Shown one piece after another: positions 21,219 to 31,692 of a stretch of 64,000 nucleotides of DNA. The notes below the pieces were generated by a model that ran no database searches, was not told the DNA's origin, and was given only the letters and a program-made list of their open reading frames with translations. Source of the stretch: Mesoplasma entomophilum (GTDB taxonomy: Bacteria > Bacillota_I > Bacilli_A > Mycoplasmatales > Mycoplasmataceae); NCBI RefSeq assembly GCF_002804125.1, contig NZ_CP024966.1, forward strand, positions 124,001-188,000, written 5' to 3'. A program made the position numbers and the translations under genes. The stretch's first letter is position 1; each line of letters starts with the position of its first letter.

Positions 21219-22904
21219 ATGGTTTTTGATAAAAGTAACAAAGTTTATGGTGAGTGAATTAACAATCATAAATTAGATGATGAATTAAGAAACCTTTTAG
21301 AAAATGCTAGTGATGAAGAATTGCATGCAGCATTTGAAGGAATAGAATTAGAATTTGGAACAGCTGGAATTAGAGGTGTTCTTGGTGCAGGGCCTGGGCG
21401 TTTCAATGTGTATACAGTCAAAAAAGTAACTATTGCATTTGCAGAGTTATTAAAAAGCAACTACCCAAATAGATTAAATGATGGAATTGTTGTGGGTCAC
21501 GACAATCGTCATAATTCAAAAGTTTTTGCAAAAGTAGTAGCGGAAGTTTTATCAAGTTTTGGGATCAAGGCTTATTTGTTTAAAAATAACGAAATGATGC
21601 CAACTCCAGTTGTTTCATACGCAACTAAAGCTTTAAATTGCATTGGTGGAATTGTAATAACAGCATCACATAATCCATCAGAATACAATGGATATAAAAT
21701 TTATGATTCATATGGATGCCAACTGCAAGATGAGCAAACAGCAGTTATTGCTAAAAGAATGGACGAAATAACAGATATATTAAATTGAGATTATGAAGTT
21801 AATAATTCCTTAATTGAAGTAGTTAATCAAGAAGTTATTAACGGTTATGTAGGTATGATAAAAAACCTAGAATTTTATAAGGATGAGCAAATTTCAAAAA
21901 ATGATTTAAAAATTATTTTTAGCGCGGTTAATGGAACAGGGACTAAATTCACTCCTAAAATTTTGCGTGAATCAGGATATGATGTTATTGAAGTTGAAGA
22001 ACATGCATTTGAAGATGAAACATTTAAGAATGTTGTAAATCCAAATCCAGAATTTGATCCAGCTTGAAAAATACCTCTTGAATATGGTGTTAAACATGAT
22101 GCAGATATAATCATCATGAATGATCCTGATGCAGACAGATTTGGTATGGCTATTAAACATAACGGAGAATTTATTAGATTAGATGGAAATCAAACTGGGC
22201 CAATATTAATTGATTGAAAATTATCTAATTTAAAAAGATTGAATAAAGTGCCACAAAATCCAGCTTTATATTCAAGTTTTGTAACAAGTGATTTAGGTGA
22301 TAGAATCGCTCATGAAAAATATGGAGTTAATATTGTAAAAACTTTAACTGGATTTAAATGAATGGGTAGAGAAATTGCTAAAGAAGTAGATAACGGTTTA
22401 AACTTTGTATTTGCTTATGAGGAAAGTTATGGTTATGTTATTGATGACTCAGCTAGAGATAAAGACGGAATACAAGCATCAATTTTAATTGCAGAAGCTG
22501 CTTGATTTTATAAAAAACAAAATAAGACATTAGTAAATTACTTAGAAGACTTATTTAGAGAAATGGGTGCATATTACACATTTACTTTAAATCTAAATTT
22601 CAAACCTGAAGAGAAGAAACTAAAAATTGAACCATTAATGAAGTCATTAAGATCAACACCTTTAACTCAGATAGCTGGTTTAAAAGTTGTTAATATTGAA
22701 GATTACATTGACGGTATGTACAACATGCCTGGTCAAGACTTATTAAAATTTTATTTGGAAGATAAATCTTGATTTGCTGTTCGTCCAAGTGGAACAGAAC
22801 CAAAATTAAAAATATATTTTATAGGAGTTGGTGAAAATGTCGAAGTAGCCAAAGTTAAAGTTGATAAAATTATTGAAGAATTAAAAATGAAAATGAATAT
22901 CTAG
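21219..22904 (+). CDS. pmm: Phosphopentomutase/phosphomannomutase-type phosphohexomutase
   Basis: A 561-residue alpha-D-phosphohexomutase. Domain 1 holds the phosphoserine loop [17 protein letters not shown] with Ser150. The metal-binding loop NDPDADRF carries Asp302, Asp304 and Asp306. The sugar-specificity loop reads FAYEESYGY, and the phosphate-binding C-terminal domain has [13 protein letters not shown]. The 560-residue length and EESYG loop fit the PgcA/PGM2 branch, whose members act on glucose 1-phosphate and on (deoxy)ribose 1-phosphate. Its position between pdp and deoC strongly suggests it turns (deoxy)ribose 1-phosphate into the 5-phosphate. Substrate assignment is inference. AAGGAG lies 5 bases before the ATG. 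Five in-frame TGA codons read as Trp. Confidence 0.88.
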
Positions 22905-22914
22905 GAGAAAAGAA

Positions 22915-23577
22915 ATGAAACTAAACAAATATATTGATCACACGCTGTTAAAACAGGATGCAACAAAAGCTGAAATCAAGCAATTATGTGATGAAGCAAT
23001 CGAATTTGATTTTGCAACAGTATGTGTTAATTCATACTGAACAAGCTATTGTAAAGACTTATTAAAAGGAACTGATGTTGGAATTACAAATGTTGTTGGT
23101 TTTCCATTAGGAGCATGTACAAGTGCTACAAAAGCTTTTGAAGTAACAGAAGCAATTAAAAATGGTGCAACTGAAATTGATATGGTATTAAATATCGGTG
23201 CTTTAAAAGATAAAAATTATGAATTAGTTTTAGAAGATATGAAAGCTGTTAAAAAAGCAGCTGGATCACATGTCGTAAAATGTATCATGGAAAATTGCTT
23301 ACTAACAAGAGAAGAAATCATAAAAGCCTGTGAAATAGCTGTTGAAGCTGGATTTGAATTTGTTAAAACATCAACAGGGTTCTCAAAATCAGGTGCAACA
23401 TTTGAAGACGTTAAACTAATGAAATCAGTTGTTAAAGATAATGCTTTAGTTAAAGCTGCTGGTGGAGTTAGAACATTTGATGATGCTCAAAAAATGATTG
23501 AAGCAGGTGCTGATCGCTTGGGTACAAGTGGTGGTGTTGCTATTATTAGAGGTGAAGAAAACAACGCAAGTTACTAA
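22915..23577 (+). CDS. deoC: Deoxyribose-phosphate aldolase
   Basis: DeoC (220 residues) cleaves 2-deoxyribose 5-phosphate to glyceraldehyde 3-phosphate and acetaldehyde. The TIM-barrel signatures are [12 protein letters not shown] at the N-terminus, VNVVGFPLG-like [12 protein letters not shown], and the Schiff-base lysine Lys151 in [16 protein letters not shown]. The C-terminal phosphate site reads [10 protein letters not shown]. The ATG follows AGGAGAAAAG, 10 bases after the pmm stop, so they form one operon. The last codons form part of the terminator stem. Confidence 0.96.
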
Positions 23578-23594
23578 AACTGGCGTTTTTTTAT
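23563..23594 (+). terminator. Terminator overlapping the deoC stop
   Basis: AACGCAAGTT / AACTGGCGTT, a 10-bp stem with one mismatch and a 5-base loop, followed by seven T. The 5' arm is deoC coding sequence. Confidence 0.82.
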
Positions 23595-23628
23595 TTAACT
23601 TATTTTTATTAAAAATTAGCAAAAAAGC

Positions 23629-23654
23629 AGCTAAAAGAACATTATATTTTAGCT
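23629..23654. repeat. Inverted repeat upstream of the S10 operon promoter
   Basis: AGCTAAAA and TTTTAGCT (8 bp, 10-base spacer) lie just before the rpsJ promoter. The spacer begins GAACATTATA, and a related AAAAGAACATTTTAG recurs at about 23665-23680. No function can be assigned. Confidence 0.4.
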
Positions 23655-23680
23655 AAAGTTTATTAAAAAGAACATTTTAG

Positions 23681-23709
23681 TTGATTTTATAAAGGTCATA
23701 GAATATAAT
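23681..23709 (+). promoter_or_regulatory. Promoter of the S10-spc-alpha ribosomal superoperon
   Basis: TTGATT (23681-23686), 17-base spacer, TATAAT (23704-23709). Transcription should begin near 23716. Confidence 0.8.
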
Positions 23710-23715
23710 ATTTTA

Positions 23716-23798
23716 GCATGTGTATTTTGTGTGCTCATTTACAACACACCGGTAAGGGTTGTTGATGAATGAAAAAATTATTAAAAATGGAGGTTACA
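23716..23798 (+). promoter_or_regulatory. S10 operon leader with alternative pairings
   Basis: About 83 untranslated bases precede rpsJ. GTGTG (23729-23733) can pair with CACAC (23745-23749). Alternatively ACAAC (23741-23745) can pair with GTTGT (23758-23762). The two are mutually exclusive unless a pseudoknot forms. The ribosome-binding site GGAGGT is at 23789-23794. Such leaders are often sites of feedback by a ribosomal protein (L4 in E. coli), but nothing here proves that. Confidence 0.4.
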
Positions 23799-24107
23799 AT
23801 GGCAGAACAAAAAATGAGAATAAAATTAAAAGGCTATGATCACGCAATCATTGATCAAAGCATTTCAAAAATTATTGAAGCTGCTGAAGGAACTGGGGCA
23901 AAGGTTAGAGGACCTATCCCATTACCAACAGATAAACAAGTGATTACCATCTTAAGAGCTGTTCACAAGTACAAAGACTCTCGTGAACAATTCGAAATGA
24001 GAACACACAAAAGATTATTAGAGATTTTAAATCCAACACCAACTACAATGGACGTATTAAAAAGAGTTCAATTACCAAGTGGTGTAGATATCGAAATCAA
24101 ATTATAA
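23799..24107 (+). CDS. rpsJ: Ribosomal protein S10
   Basis: S10 (102 residues, the standard length) lies in the 30S head and also acts as NusE in transcription antitermination. [15 protein letters not shown] and [15 protein letters not shown] are diagnostic. The start at 23799 has GGAGGT 4-5 bases upstream. The frame stays open upstream under code 4 (earlier ATGs at 23769 and 23718), but these lack a binding site and would add non-homologous residues. It is the first gene of the superoperon. Confidence 0.97.
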   Translation: MAEQKMRIKLKGYDHAIIDQSISKIIEAAEGTGAKVRGPIPLPTDKQVITILRAVHKYKDSREQFEMRTHKRLLEILNPTPTTMDVLKRVQLPSGVDIEIKL

Positions 24108-24170
24108 AAAAATACAAATACAAAATTAAGTAACGAAATATACATGATTATCAATTAGGAGGATAAAAAG

Positions 24171-24887
24171 ATGAAAGGAATCTTAGGACGTAAAGTTGAA
24201 ATGACTCAAGTTTTTACAGCTAACGGGAAATTAGTACCAGTTACTGTAGTTGAAGTTCAACCAAACACTATCTTACAAGTTAAAACTCTTGAAACAAATG
24301 GTTACGTTGCTACTCAATTAGGAGTATTCGACAAAAGAGAAAACTTAGTAAACAAACCTGAATTAGGACAATTCAAAAAAGCTAATTCAGTTCCTAAGCG
24401 CTTCGTAAAAGAGATCAGAAACATGGAAGGGTTTGAAGTTGGATCAGTAATTTCAGCATCAGACATTTTCGAAACTGGTCAATACGTTGACGTTACAGGA
24501 ATTTCAAAAGGAAAAGGATTTGCGGGAGCAATCAAAAGACATAACTACTCAAGAGGACCAATGGCTCACGGGTCAGGTTACCACCGTGGTATCGGTTCAA
24601 TGGGAGCTATTATTAACCGTATTTTCAAATCTAAAAAAATGGCAGGTCACATGGGACATGTTAAACGTACAGTTCAAAACTTAGAAGTAATTGCAATCGA
24701 TAACAACATTATGTTAGTTAAAGGTTCAATTCCAGGACCAAACAAAGGATTTGTTACAATCAAAGCTAATGTTAAAGGTCTATCAAACACACAAGCAGCA
24801 GAATTATTAGTAAGAAACGCACCAGTAGCTACTGAAGCTCCAATCGAAGCACCAGTTGTTGAAGAAGCTGTTTCTACAGAAGAGTAA
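24171..24887 (+). CDS. rplC: Ribosomal protein L3
   Basis: L3 (238 residues) is an early 23S rRNA-binding assembly protein near the peptidyl transferase centre. [15 protein letters not shown] and [19 protein letters not shown], with the loop reaching the catalytic centre, are clear. The protein is about 25-30 residues longer than usual because of an acidic Ala/Glu/Pro/Val-rich tail ([20 protein letters not shown]) after the L3 fold. AGGAGG lies 8 bases before the ATG. Confidence 0.97.
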   Translation: MKGILGRKVEMTQVFTANGKLVPVTVVEVQPNTILQVKTLETNGYVATQLGVFDKRENLVNKPELGQFKKANSVPKRFVKEIRNMEGFEVGSVISASDIFETGQYVDVTGISKGKGFAGAIKRHNYSRGPMAHGSGYHRGIGSMGAIINRIFKSKKMAGHMGHVKRTVQNLEVIAIDNNIMLVKGSIPGPNKGFVTIKANVKGLSNTQAAELLVRNAPVATEAPIEAPVVEEAVSTEE

Positions 24888-24900
24888 TAGGAGAACAATT

Positions 24901-25527
24901 ATGGAATTAAAAGTATTAAACGTCCAAGGACAAGAAGTTAAAACAATTTCATTAAATGATAGTGTTTGAAATGTGGCACCACATAAACAAGCTATTTATG
25001 ACACTGTTATTTCACAACAAGCTGCTTTAAGACAAGGAACTAAAAAAACTAAAACTCGTGCTGAAGTACGTGGTGGTGGTAAAAAACCTTGAAGACAAAA
25101 AGGAACTGGACGTGCACGTCAAGGATCAATTAGAGCACCACACTGAAGAGGTGGAGGGGTTACTTTTGGTCCAACACCTGATATTAACTACAAGAAATCA
25201 GTAAACAAAAAAGTAAGAGCATTAGCATTTAAATCAGCATTATCAATTAAAGCTAGTGAACAAAATCTTGTAATCGTTGATAAATTCGATTTCGCTAAAC
25301 CATCAACAAAAGAAATGATTAGCGCAATGAAAAATTTACAAATTGATGATCAAAAAACATTAATCATTACTAAAGAAAATGAAGAATTAGTAATTAAATC
25401 TTCAAGTAACATTAAAGGGGTAAAAACTTTACCATCAATCAAATTAAATGTATTTGATATCTTAAATGCAACTAAATTAGTTATGACAGAAGAAGCTGTA
25501 ATGGCTGTTGAGGGGGTATACGCATAA
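24901..25527 (+). CDS. rplD: Ribosomal protein L4
   Basis: L4 (208 residues) lines the peptide exit tunnel. [19 protein letters not shown] is the tunnel loop, with a TGA-coded Trp. Other Trp codons are also TGA, so the gene is split in the standard code. In enterobacteria L4 is the autogenous repressor of this operon. The ATG follows TAGGAGAAC, and the stop overlaps the rplW start (TAATG). Confidence 0.96.
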
Positions 25528-25811
25528 TGCATTTAACAGAAGTAATTAAAAAACCTGTGTTAACTGAAAAATCATTTTTAGGTCACGCAAACGGTGTATA
25601 TACTTTCTTAGTTGACAGAAGAGCTAATAAAGTTCAAATTAAAAAAACATTCGAAGAAATCTTTGAAGTAAAAGTTGAATCAGTAAGAACAATGAACTAT
25701 GACGGAAAAGAAAAAAGAATGGGTAGATTTGTCGGAAAAACAAATAACTACAAAAAAGCAATCATCACTTTAAAAGATGGTGAAACATTAGATATTTTAA
25801 GTGATTTATAG
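25527..25811 (+). CDS. rplW: Ribosomal protein L23
   Basis: L23 (94 residues) sits at the exit of the peptide tunnel and is the docking site for trigger factor and [15 protein letters not shown] and [22 protein letters not shown] are the family signatures. It starts within the rplD stop codon. A 66-base AT-rich gap to rplB holds the short repeat CCTA/TAGG but no promoter or terminator. Confidence 0.95.
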
Positions 25812-25877
25812 AAAAAACCTAGCCCATAGGCGAAAAATATTATAAATCAAAAAGAAAAAGCTATAGAAAGGGATATT

Positions 25878-26723
25878 ATGGCAATTAAAAAATATAAACC
25901 TACGACAAACGGTCGTAGAAATATGACTAGTATTGATTACAAAGCTACTTTAACTACAAGTACTCCTGAAAAATCATTACTAGCTGCTAAAAACTCTAAA
26001 GCCGGACGTAACAACCGTGGTTTAATAACTACTCGTCACAAAGGTGGAGGACACAAACAAAAATACAGAATTATTGACTTTAAACGTAATAAAAGAGATG
26101 TTGTTGGAACAATCGCTACAATCGAGTATGATCCAAACAGAAATGCATTTATTTGTTTAGTTAATTACTTAGATGGAGAAAAACGTTACATCTTATTTGC
26201 AAAAGGAATGACAGTTGGAATGAAAATTGTTGCTTCAGAACATGCAGATATTAAAGTTGGAAATGCAGCTCCATTAAAAAACATTCCTGAAGGGACATTA
26301 ATTCACAACGTTGAATTAAAACCTGGAAAAGGTGGACAAATGGCTAGAAGTGCTGGAACATCAGTACAAATCTTAGGAAAAGATGATGATGGTAAGTATG
26401 TAACTTTACGTTTAACATCTGGAGAAGTAAGAAAAGTTTTAGCTGAATGTTACGCAACAATTGGAGAAGTTGGAAACGAAGAATACAACTTAGTTAATTG
26501 AGGAAAAGCTGGACGTAACCGTTGAAGAGGTATTCGTCCAACAGTTCGTGGTTCAGTAATGAACCCTAACGATCACCCACATGGGGGAGGGGAAGGGCGT
26601 ACTCCAATCGGACGTAAAAGCCCAGTTACTCCATGAGGTAAAAAAGCTCTTGGTGTTAAAACAAGAAACACTAAGAAACCATCAGAGAAACTTATTGTAA
26701 GAAAGCGTAATGCTAAGAAATAG
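25878..26723 (+). CDS. rplB: Ribosomal protein L2
   Basis: L2 (281 residues) is needed for subunit joining and peptidyl transferase activity. [19 protein letters not shown] and the C-terminal [15 protein letters not shown], with the conserved histidine, are present. The latter lies beyond an in-frame TGA at 26499 (Trp in LVNWGKAGR). Length is normal. GAAAGGG precedes the ATG. Confidence 0.97.
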
Positions 26724-26741
26724 GGAAGGAGAATAGAAGAC

Positions 26742-27005
26742 ATGGCAAGATCATTAAAAAAAGGACCATTTGTAGACGAAAACTTATTTAAAAAAGCTGA
26801 AGTTGCAAAAGATGGAGAAGTTATAAAAACTTGATCACGTAGATCAACTATTTTCCCTGAATTCATCGGTAAAACTTTCGGAGTATACAATGGTAAAGAA
26901 TTTATTCCCGTGTACGTAACAGAAGATATGGTTGGGCACAAATTAGGAGAATTTGCCCCAACTCGTAAATTCGGTGGTCACGGAGACGACAAAGGTAAGA
27001 AATAG
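26742..27005 (+). CDS. rpsS: Ribosomal protein S19
   Basis: S19 (87 residues) lies in the 30S head and contacts S13 and the A-site finger. [32 protein letters not shown] and [15 protein letters not shown] are diagnostic. One Trp is TGA-coded. GGAAGGAG lies about 12 bases upstream of the ATG. Confidence 0.96.
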
Positions 27006-27023
27006 AAGAGGTAGGATGACAAT

Positions 27024-27362
27024 ATGGAAGCAAAAGCTTATTTAAATATGATTCGTATCTCTCCTAGAAAAGTTAGATTAGTAGCAGATACAATCAGAAA
27101 CAAACCAGTTGCAGCCGCAATTGCAACATTATACAACTTAGATAAAAGATCAGCTGAGCCAGTATTAAAATTATTAAACTCAGCAATCGCAAACGCAGTT
27201 AACAATAATGGAATGGATGCAGATAAATTATTTGTTAAAACTATTTTTGTTAACGAAGGACCAACTTTAAAACGTTTTAGACCAAGAGCTCATGGTAGAG
27301 CATACGAAATTTTAAAAAGAACATCACACATAACAATTATTGTTAGTGATGAAAGAATATAG
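27024..27362 (+). CDS. rplV: Ribosomal protein L22
   Basis: L22 (112 residues) has a long hairpin forming part of the exit-tunnel constriction. [17 protein letters not shown] at the N-terminus and [19 protein letters not shown] at the C-terminus are the signatures. It is the standard length. AGGTAGGA precedes the ATG. Confidence 0.96.
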   Translation: MEAKAYLNMIRISPRKVRLVADTIRNKPVAAAIATLYNLDKRSAEPVLKLLNSAIANAVNNNGMDADKLFVKTIFVNEGPTLKRFRPRAHGRAYEILKRTSHITIIVSDERI

Positions 27363-27379
27363 GAAGGACGAGATAATAT

Positions 27380-28105
27380 ATGGGACAAAAAGTATCACCT
27401 AATGTTTTACGTTTAGGAATCGTTAGAGATTGAGAAGACACTTGATATGCTGAAAAAGATCAATACGTTAAATGATTAGATCAAGATATCAAAATCCGTG
27501 AAGGAGTTCTTAAGTTATTAAAAGATGCAGCTGTATCAAAAATTAAAATTGAAAGAACAAACTCAAACATTACTTTAATCATTAGAACTGCTCGTCCAGC
27601 TATCGTGCTTGGTCAAGAAGGTAAAAACGTTTCAAATATCGCAACAGCAGTTCAAAAAATTGCTAAAGATAGAAACTTAAAAGTTGAAGTTAAAGTAATT
27701 GAAGTAAAAAACCCTGATGCAGATGCAACATTAGTTGCAAGATGAATCGGAGAACAAATTACAAACCGTGCTTCATTTAGAACAGTTCAAAAATTAGCTA
27801 TTAGAAAAGCTTTAAAAGCAGGAGTTAAAGGAATCAAAACTTCTGTAAGTGGACGTTTAGGTGGAGTTGAAATGGCTCGTACAGAAGGGTACATCGAAGG
27901 ATCAGTACCTCTATCTACATTAAGAGCAGACATTGATTATGCTTTATATGAAGCTCCAACTACATATGGACAAATTGGTGTTAAAGTTTGAATTAATCAT
28001 GGTGAAGTTATCGGAGGTCAAAGCCAAAGAGTTTCTGAAAAAGCACCAATGAATAATGATAGAAGATTCAACAACAAAAACAACAACAGAGGGGGACGTA
28101 AATAA
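27380..28105 (+). CDS. rpsC: Ribosomal protein S3
   Basis: S3 (241 residues) forms part of the mRNA entry helicase site. [20 protein letters not shown], the KH domain around [17 protein letters not shown], and [15 protein letters not shown] are visible. The C-terminus is basic and Asn/Arg-rich ([17 protein letters not shown]). Several Trp are TGA-coded. The stop overlaps the rplP ATG (TAATG). Confidence 0.96.
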
Positions 28106-28518
28106 TGTTATTACCAAAAAGAACCAAATATCGTAAACCTCATAAAGTTAGTTTTAAAGGAAAAGCAAAAGGAGCTAAAACAATCAACTTTGGTGAATAT
28201 GGATTAATGTCTCTTGATGGGGCATGAATCGATAACCGTCAAATTGAAGCAGCTCGTATTGCTATGACACGTTATATGAGACGTGATGGAAAAGTTTGAA
28301 TGAGAATTTTCCCACACATTTCAATGTCAAAAAAACCTGCTGAAGTTAGAATGGGATCTGGAAAAGGGAACCCTGAAAAATGAGTAGCAGTTGTAAAAGA
28401 AGGAACAGTTATGTTTGAAATTGCTGGAGTTAGTGAAGAAACTGCAAGAGAAGCTTTACGTCTTGCAATGCACAAATTACCAGTTCGTTGCAAATTCGTT
28501 AAAAGAGGTGAAGAATAA
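28105..28518 (+). CDS. rplP: Ribosomal protein L16
   Basis: L16 (137 residues) organises the A-site tRNA corridor. [20 protein letters not shown], the [21 protein letters not shown] core and [17 protein letters not shown] are diagnostic. Trp codons are TGA. It begins within the rpsC stop and ends within the rpmC start, so three genes are joined by TAATG overlaps. Confidence 0.97.
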
Positions 28519-28937
28519 TGGCAAATAAATTAATGGATGAAATTAGAGCGCTTTCAGTAGAACAATTATTAGAAAGAAACGAAGCCAAAAAAGCTGAGTT
28601 ATTCGCATTAAAATTCCAAGCTGCTGTTGGAAGTTTAGAACAAACACACCGTATTAAAGAAATTAAAAAAGAAATTGCAAGAATTCAATTAGTAATAGCT
28701 GAAAAAGCTAAAGCTGGTGAAGAAGTAAACAAAACTGTTAAAACAAACTATAACCAAGCTGTAACTGAAGCTGAAAAAGCTGGTAAAGAAGTTAGAGCAA
28801 AACAACGTAAAATGATCGAAGAATTACAAGCACAATATGAAAACAACGGTGCAAGTAATGATGACGCTATCGCAGAAGCTATGGCTAATGCAGTAGTTGA
28901 AGAACAAAATGATGTAAACGAAGGAGAAACTAAATAA
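28518..28937 (+). CDS. rpmC: Ribosomal protein L29 with long C-terminal extension
   Basis: The first about 65 residues are a normal L29 ([20 protein letters not shown], then [18 protein letters not shown]), which sits beside L23 at the tunnel exit. The protein then continues for roughly 75 more residues (139 total against the usual 60-70). This tail is Ala/Glu/Lys-rich, predicted to be mainly helical, and ends acidic ([14 protein letters not shown]). A TAATG overlap joins it to rplP. Its stop likewise overlaps the rpsQ start. Confidence 0.94.
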   Translation: MANKLMDEIRALSVEQLLERNEAKKAELFALKFQAAVGSLEQTHRIKEIKKEIARIQLVIAEKAKAGEEVNKTVKTNYNQAVTEAEKAGKEVRAKQRKMIEELQAQYENNGASNDDAIAEAMANAVVEEQNDVNEGETK

Positions 28938-29194
28938 TGGAAAGAAATAGTAGAAGAATACTAGTTGGTAAAGTTGTATCTGACAAAATGGATAAAACAA
29001 TTACTGTATTAGTTGAAACTTACAAAAACCACCCAATCTACAAAAAACGTGTTAAGTATTCTAAAAAATATAAAGCACACGACGAACAACAAATTGCTAA
29101 AATAGGGGACAAAGTTCAAATTATGGAAACACGTCCTTTATCAAAAACAAAAAACTTCAGATTAGTAAAAGTAGTAGAAAAAGCTGTTTTATAG
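28937..29194 (+). CDS. rpsQ: Ribosomal protein S17
   Basis: S17 (85 residues) is a primary 16S rRNA-binding protein with an OB fold. [40 protein letters not shown] and [14 protein letters not shown] are family motifs. The ATG overlaps the rpmC stop codon. Confidence 0.96.
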   Translation: MERNSRRILVGKVVSDKMDKTITVLVETYKNHPIYKKRVKYSKKYKAHDEQQIAKIGDKVQIMETRPLSKTKNFRLVKVVEKAVL

Positions 29195-29207
29195 GAGATA
29201 AAGAGAT

Positions 29208-29576
29208 ATGATTCAAACATTATCAAAATTAAAAGTAGCAGATAACTCAGGTGCTAAAGAAGTTCGTGTTATTCGTAATTTAGGTGGATCAGTTAGAAAG
29301 TTTACAGGAATTGGAGACATCATCGTTTGTTCAGTTCAATCAGCAACTCCAGGAGGAGCTGTTAAAAAAGGTCAAGTTGTTAAAGCTGTTATTGTTAGAA
29401 CTACTAGAGAATTAAAAAGAGAAGATGGTACATACATTCGTTTCTCAGAAAATGCTGTAGTAATTATTAAAGAAGATAAATCTCCACGTGGAACTCGTAT
29501 TTTCGGTCCAATTGCACGTGAGATTAAAGAAGCTGGATTTGCAAAAATTGCATCTTTAGCTCCAGAAGTATTATAG
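29208..29576 (+). CDS. rplN: Ribosomal protein L14
   Basis: L14 (122 residues, standard) lies at the subunit interface and contacts L19 and Rsf[38 protein letters not shown] and [18 protein letters not shown] are diagnostic. TAGGAGATAAAG precedes the ATG. Confidence 0.97.
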
Positions 29577-29589
29577 GAGGAACCAGAGA

Positions 29590-29919
29590 ATGAGCAAATC
29601 AAAAATCTTAGTAGGTGACGTGGTTAAAGTTATCGCTGGTTCACATAAAGGTGAATTAGGACCAATCACTTGAATATCAAAAGACAAAAAGTGAGTATCA
29701 GTTCAAGGAATTAACTCTTTAAAACATGTTAAACCTTCACAGACTGACTCAGAAGGTGGAATTAAAGAAGTTCCATCAAAAATTAATTTATCAAACGTAG
29801 CATTACAAGATCCTAAAAACAAAGATGGTATTTCAAAAGTGGGATATCAAATTGAAGATGGTAAAAAAGTTAGAATTGCAAAAAAATCTAACTCACCATT
29901 GAAAAAGGCAAGTAAATAA
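29590..29919 (+). CDS. rplX: Ribosomal protein L24
   Basis: L24 (109 residues) initiates 50S assembly. The KOW motif is in [39 protein letters not shown] and [20 protein letters not shown]-like sequence follow as in the family. Two TGA codons code Trp (ITWISKDKKWVSV). AGGAGGAACC precedes the ATG. Confidence 0.95.
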
Positions 29920-29936
29920 GAAAGGGACATGAAGAA

Positions 29937-30479
29937 ATGAAATCAAGATTAGAAACTAGATATGCTGAACAAATTGCTCCTGAATTATTTAAAGAATTAG
30001 GATATAAATCAGTAATGCAAGTTCCAAAACTTACAAAAATCGTTATTAACATGGGAGTTGGAGAAGCTACAACTGATCCAAAAAAACTTGATGCAGCTGT
30101 TCTTGAATTAGAACAATTAACTGGTCAAAAACCATTAGTAACAAAAGCAAAAAAATCATTAGCTGTATTTAAATTAAGAGAAGGAATGCCAATTGGTACA
30201 AAAGTAACTTTAAGAGGGAAAAAGATGTATGACTTCTTAGACCGTCTAACAAACGTTGCATTACCACGTGTGCGTGACTTCAGAGGAGTTCCAAAAACTT
30301 CATTTGATGGATTTGGAAACTACACATTGGGAATTAAAGAACAAATTATTTTCCCAGAAATTGATTATGATAAAGTTCAAAAATTACGCGGAATGGATAT
30401 CACAATTGTAACTACTGCAAAAACAAACGAGGAAGCATACAAATTATTAGAAAAATTTGGAATGCCTTTCGCTAAATAA
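29937..30479 (+). CDS. rplE: Ribosomal protein L5
   Basis: L5 (180 residues) binds 5S rRNA and contacts P-site tRNA and S13. [39 protein letters not shown] and [19 protein letters not shown] are diagnostic. Normal length. AAAGGGACATG precedes the start. Confidence 0.97.
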   Translation: MKSRLETRYAEQIAPELFKELGYKSVMQVPKLTKIVINMGVGEATTDPKKLDAAVLELEQLTGQKPLVTKAKKSLAVFKLREGMPIGTKVTLRGKKMYDFLDRLTNVALPRVRDFRGVPKTSFDGFGNYTLGIKEQIIFPEIDYDKVQKLRGMDITIVTTAKTNEEAYKLLEKFGMPFAK

Positions 30480-30498
30480 TAAAGGGGATTAGGAATAA

Positions 30499-30684
30499 AT
30501 GGCTAAAAAATCATTAAAAGTTAAACAAGCTAAACACCAAAAGTTTGGCGTAAGAAACTACACTAGATGTAATAACTGTGGTAGACCACATGCTGTGCTT
30601 AAAAAATTTGGAATTTGCCGTCTATGCTTTAGAAAATATGCATACGAAGGTCAAATCCCAGGGATTAGAAAAGCTTCTTGATAG
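30499..30684 (+). CDS. rpsN: Ribosomal protein S14, zinc-binding type
   Basis: A 61-residue type-Z S14 of the 30S head. The zinc ribbon is CNNCGRPH plus CRLCFRKY. The gene ends GIRKASW, with the final Trp encoded by TGA (30679-30681) directly before TAG. The KASW ending is the normal family C-terminus, so this is a clean proof of code 4. AGGGGATTAGG precedes the ATG. Confidence 0.97.
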
Positions 30685-30715
30685 TAGAAAATAGAAAGAG
30701 TAAAGGAAATAAAAT

Positions 30716-31105
30716 ATGACAACAGACGTAATCGCAGATATGTTAACTAGAATCCGTAATGCAAACCAAAGAATGTTAAAAACTGTTAATATTCCTTCAT
30801 CAAAAATGAAATTGGAAATTGCAAACATCTTAAAAGAAGAAGGATTCATTTCAAGCTTCACTGTTGAAGGTGAAGTTAAAAAAACTATTACTATTGAATT
30901 AAAATATCAAGGAAAACAAAGAGTAATCTCAGGACTTAAAAAGATCTCTAAACCAGGTCTTAGAGTTTATGCACCAGCAAACGAAATCCCACAAGTATTA
31001 AACGGTTTAGGAATTGCAATAGTTTCAACATCACAAGGAATCATGACAGGAAAACAAGCTCGTCTATCAAACATTGGTGGAGAAGTATTGGCTTTCGTCT
31101 GATAA
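30716..31105 (+). CDS. rpsH: Ribosomal protein S8
   Basis: S8 (129 residues) binds the central domain of 16S rRNA, and in E. coli represses the spc operon. [26 protein letters not shown] and [20 protein letters not shown] are diagnostic. The last codon is TGA (31100-31102) giving the expected C-terminal VLAFVW, followed at once by TAA. Confidence 0.97.
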
Positions 31106-31124
31106 TAGGAGGTAGAGGTAAAAT

Positions 31125-31667
31125 ATGTCACGTATAGGAAACAGAATTTTAACTATCCCAGCAGGTGTTGAAGTTAGTGTTGCATCAGACAACACAGTTA
31201 CAGTAAAAGGGTCAAAGGGAACTTTAACTCAAAAATTCGCGGAAGTAATCACAATCAAAGTTGAAGGAGCAAGTCTTTCAACAACTAGAGCTAATGAAAT
31301 TAAACATACAAAACAATTACACGGAACAACAAACTCTTTATTACAAGGAATGTTAATCGGTGTAAGCGAAGGGTTCAAAAAAACTCTTGACATCAACGGG
31401 GTTGGATATAGAGCAGCTTTAGCAGGAAGTAAATTAAATCTTTCACTAGGATACTCACACCCAGTTGAATACACAATTCCTCAAGGGATTGTAGTTGAAT
31501 GTCCAAAACCAACTCAAATCATTATTTCAGGTATTGATAAACAAGTTGTAGGACAAGTTGCAGCAGAAATTAGATCATACAGAAGACCAGAACCTTATAA
31601 AGGTAAAGGAATTAAGTACTCAGATGAAATCATTATTAGAAAAGAAGGGAAAGCAGCTGGTAAATAA
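31125..31667 (+). CDS. rplF: Ribosomal protein L6
   Basis: L6 (180 residues) supports the factor-binding region of the 50S subunit. [36 protein letters not shown] and [19 protein letters not shown] are family motifs. GGAGGTAGAGG precedes the ATG. Length standard. Confidence 0.97.
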   Translation: MSRIGNRILTIPAGVEVSVASDNTVTVKGSKGTLTQKFAEVITIKVEGASLSTTRANEIKHTKQLHGTTNSLLQGMLIGVSEGFKKTLDINGVGYRAALAGSKLNLSLGYSHPVEYTIPQGIVVECPKPTQIIISGIDKQVVGQVAAEIRSYRRPEPYKGKGIKYSDEIIIRKEGKAAGK

Positions 31668-31692
31668 TATCAGAGCTTAAGGTTATAGAATT

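Noticed and set aside
23769-23798. Upstream ATG starts for rpsJ
   Set aside because: Added residues are not S10-like and no binding site precedes them. GGAGGT fits the ATG at 23799.
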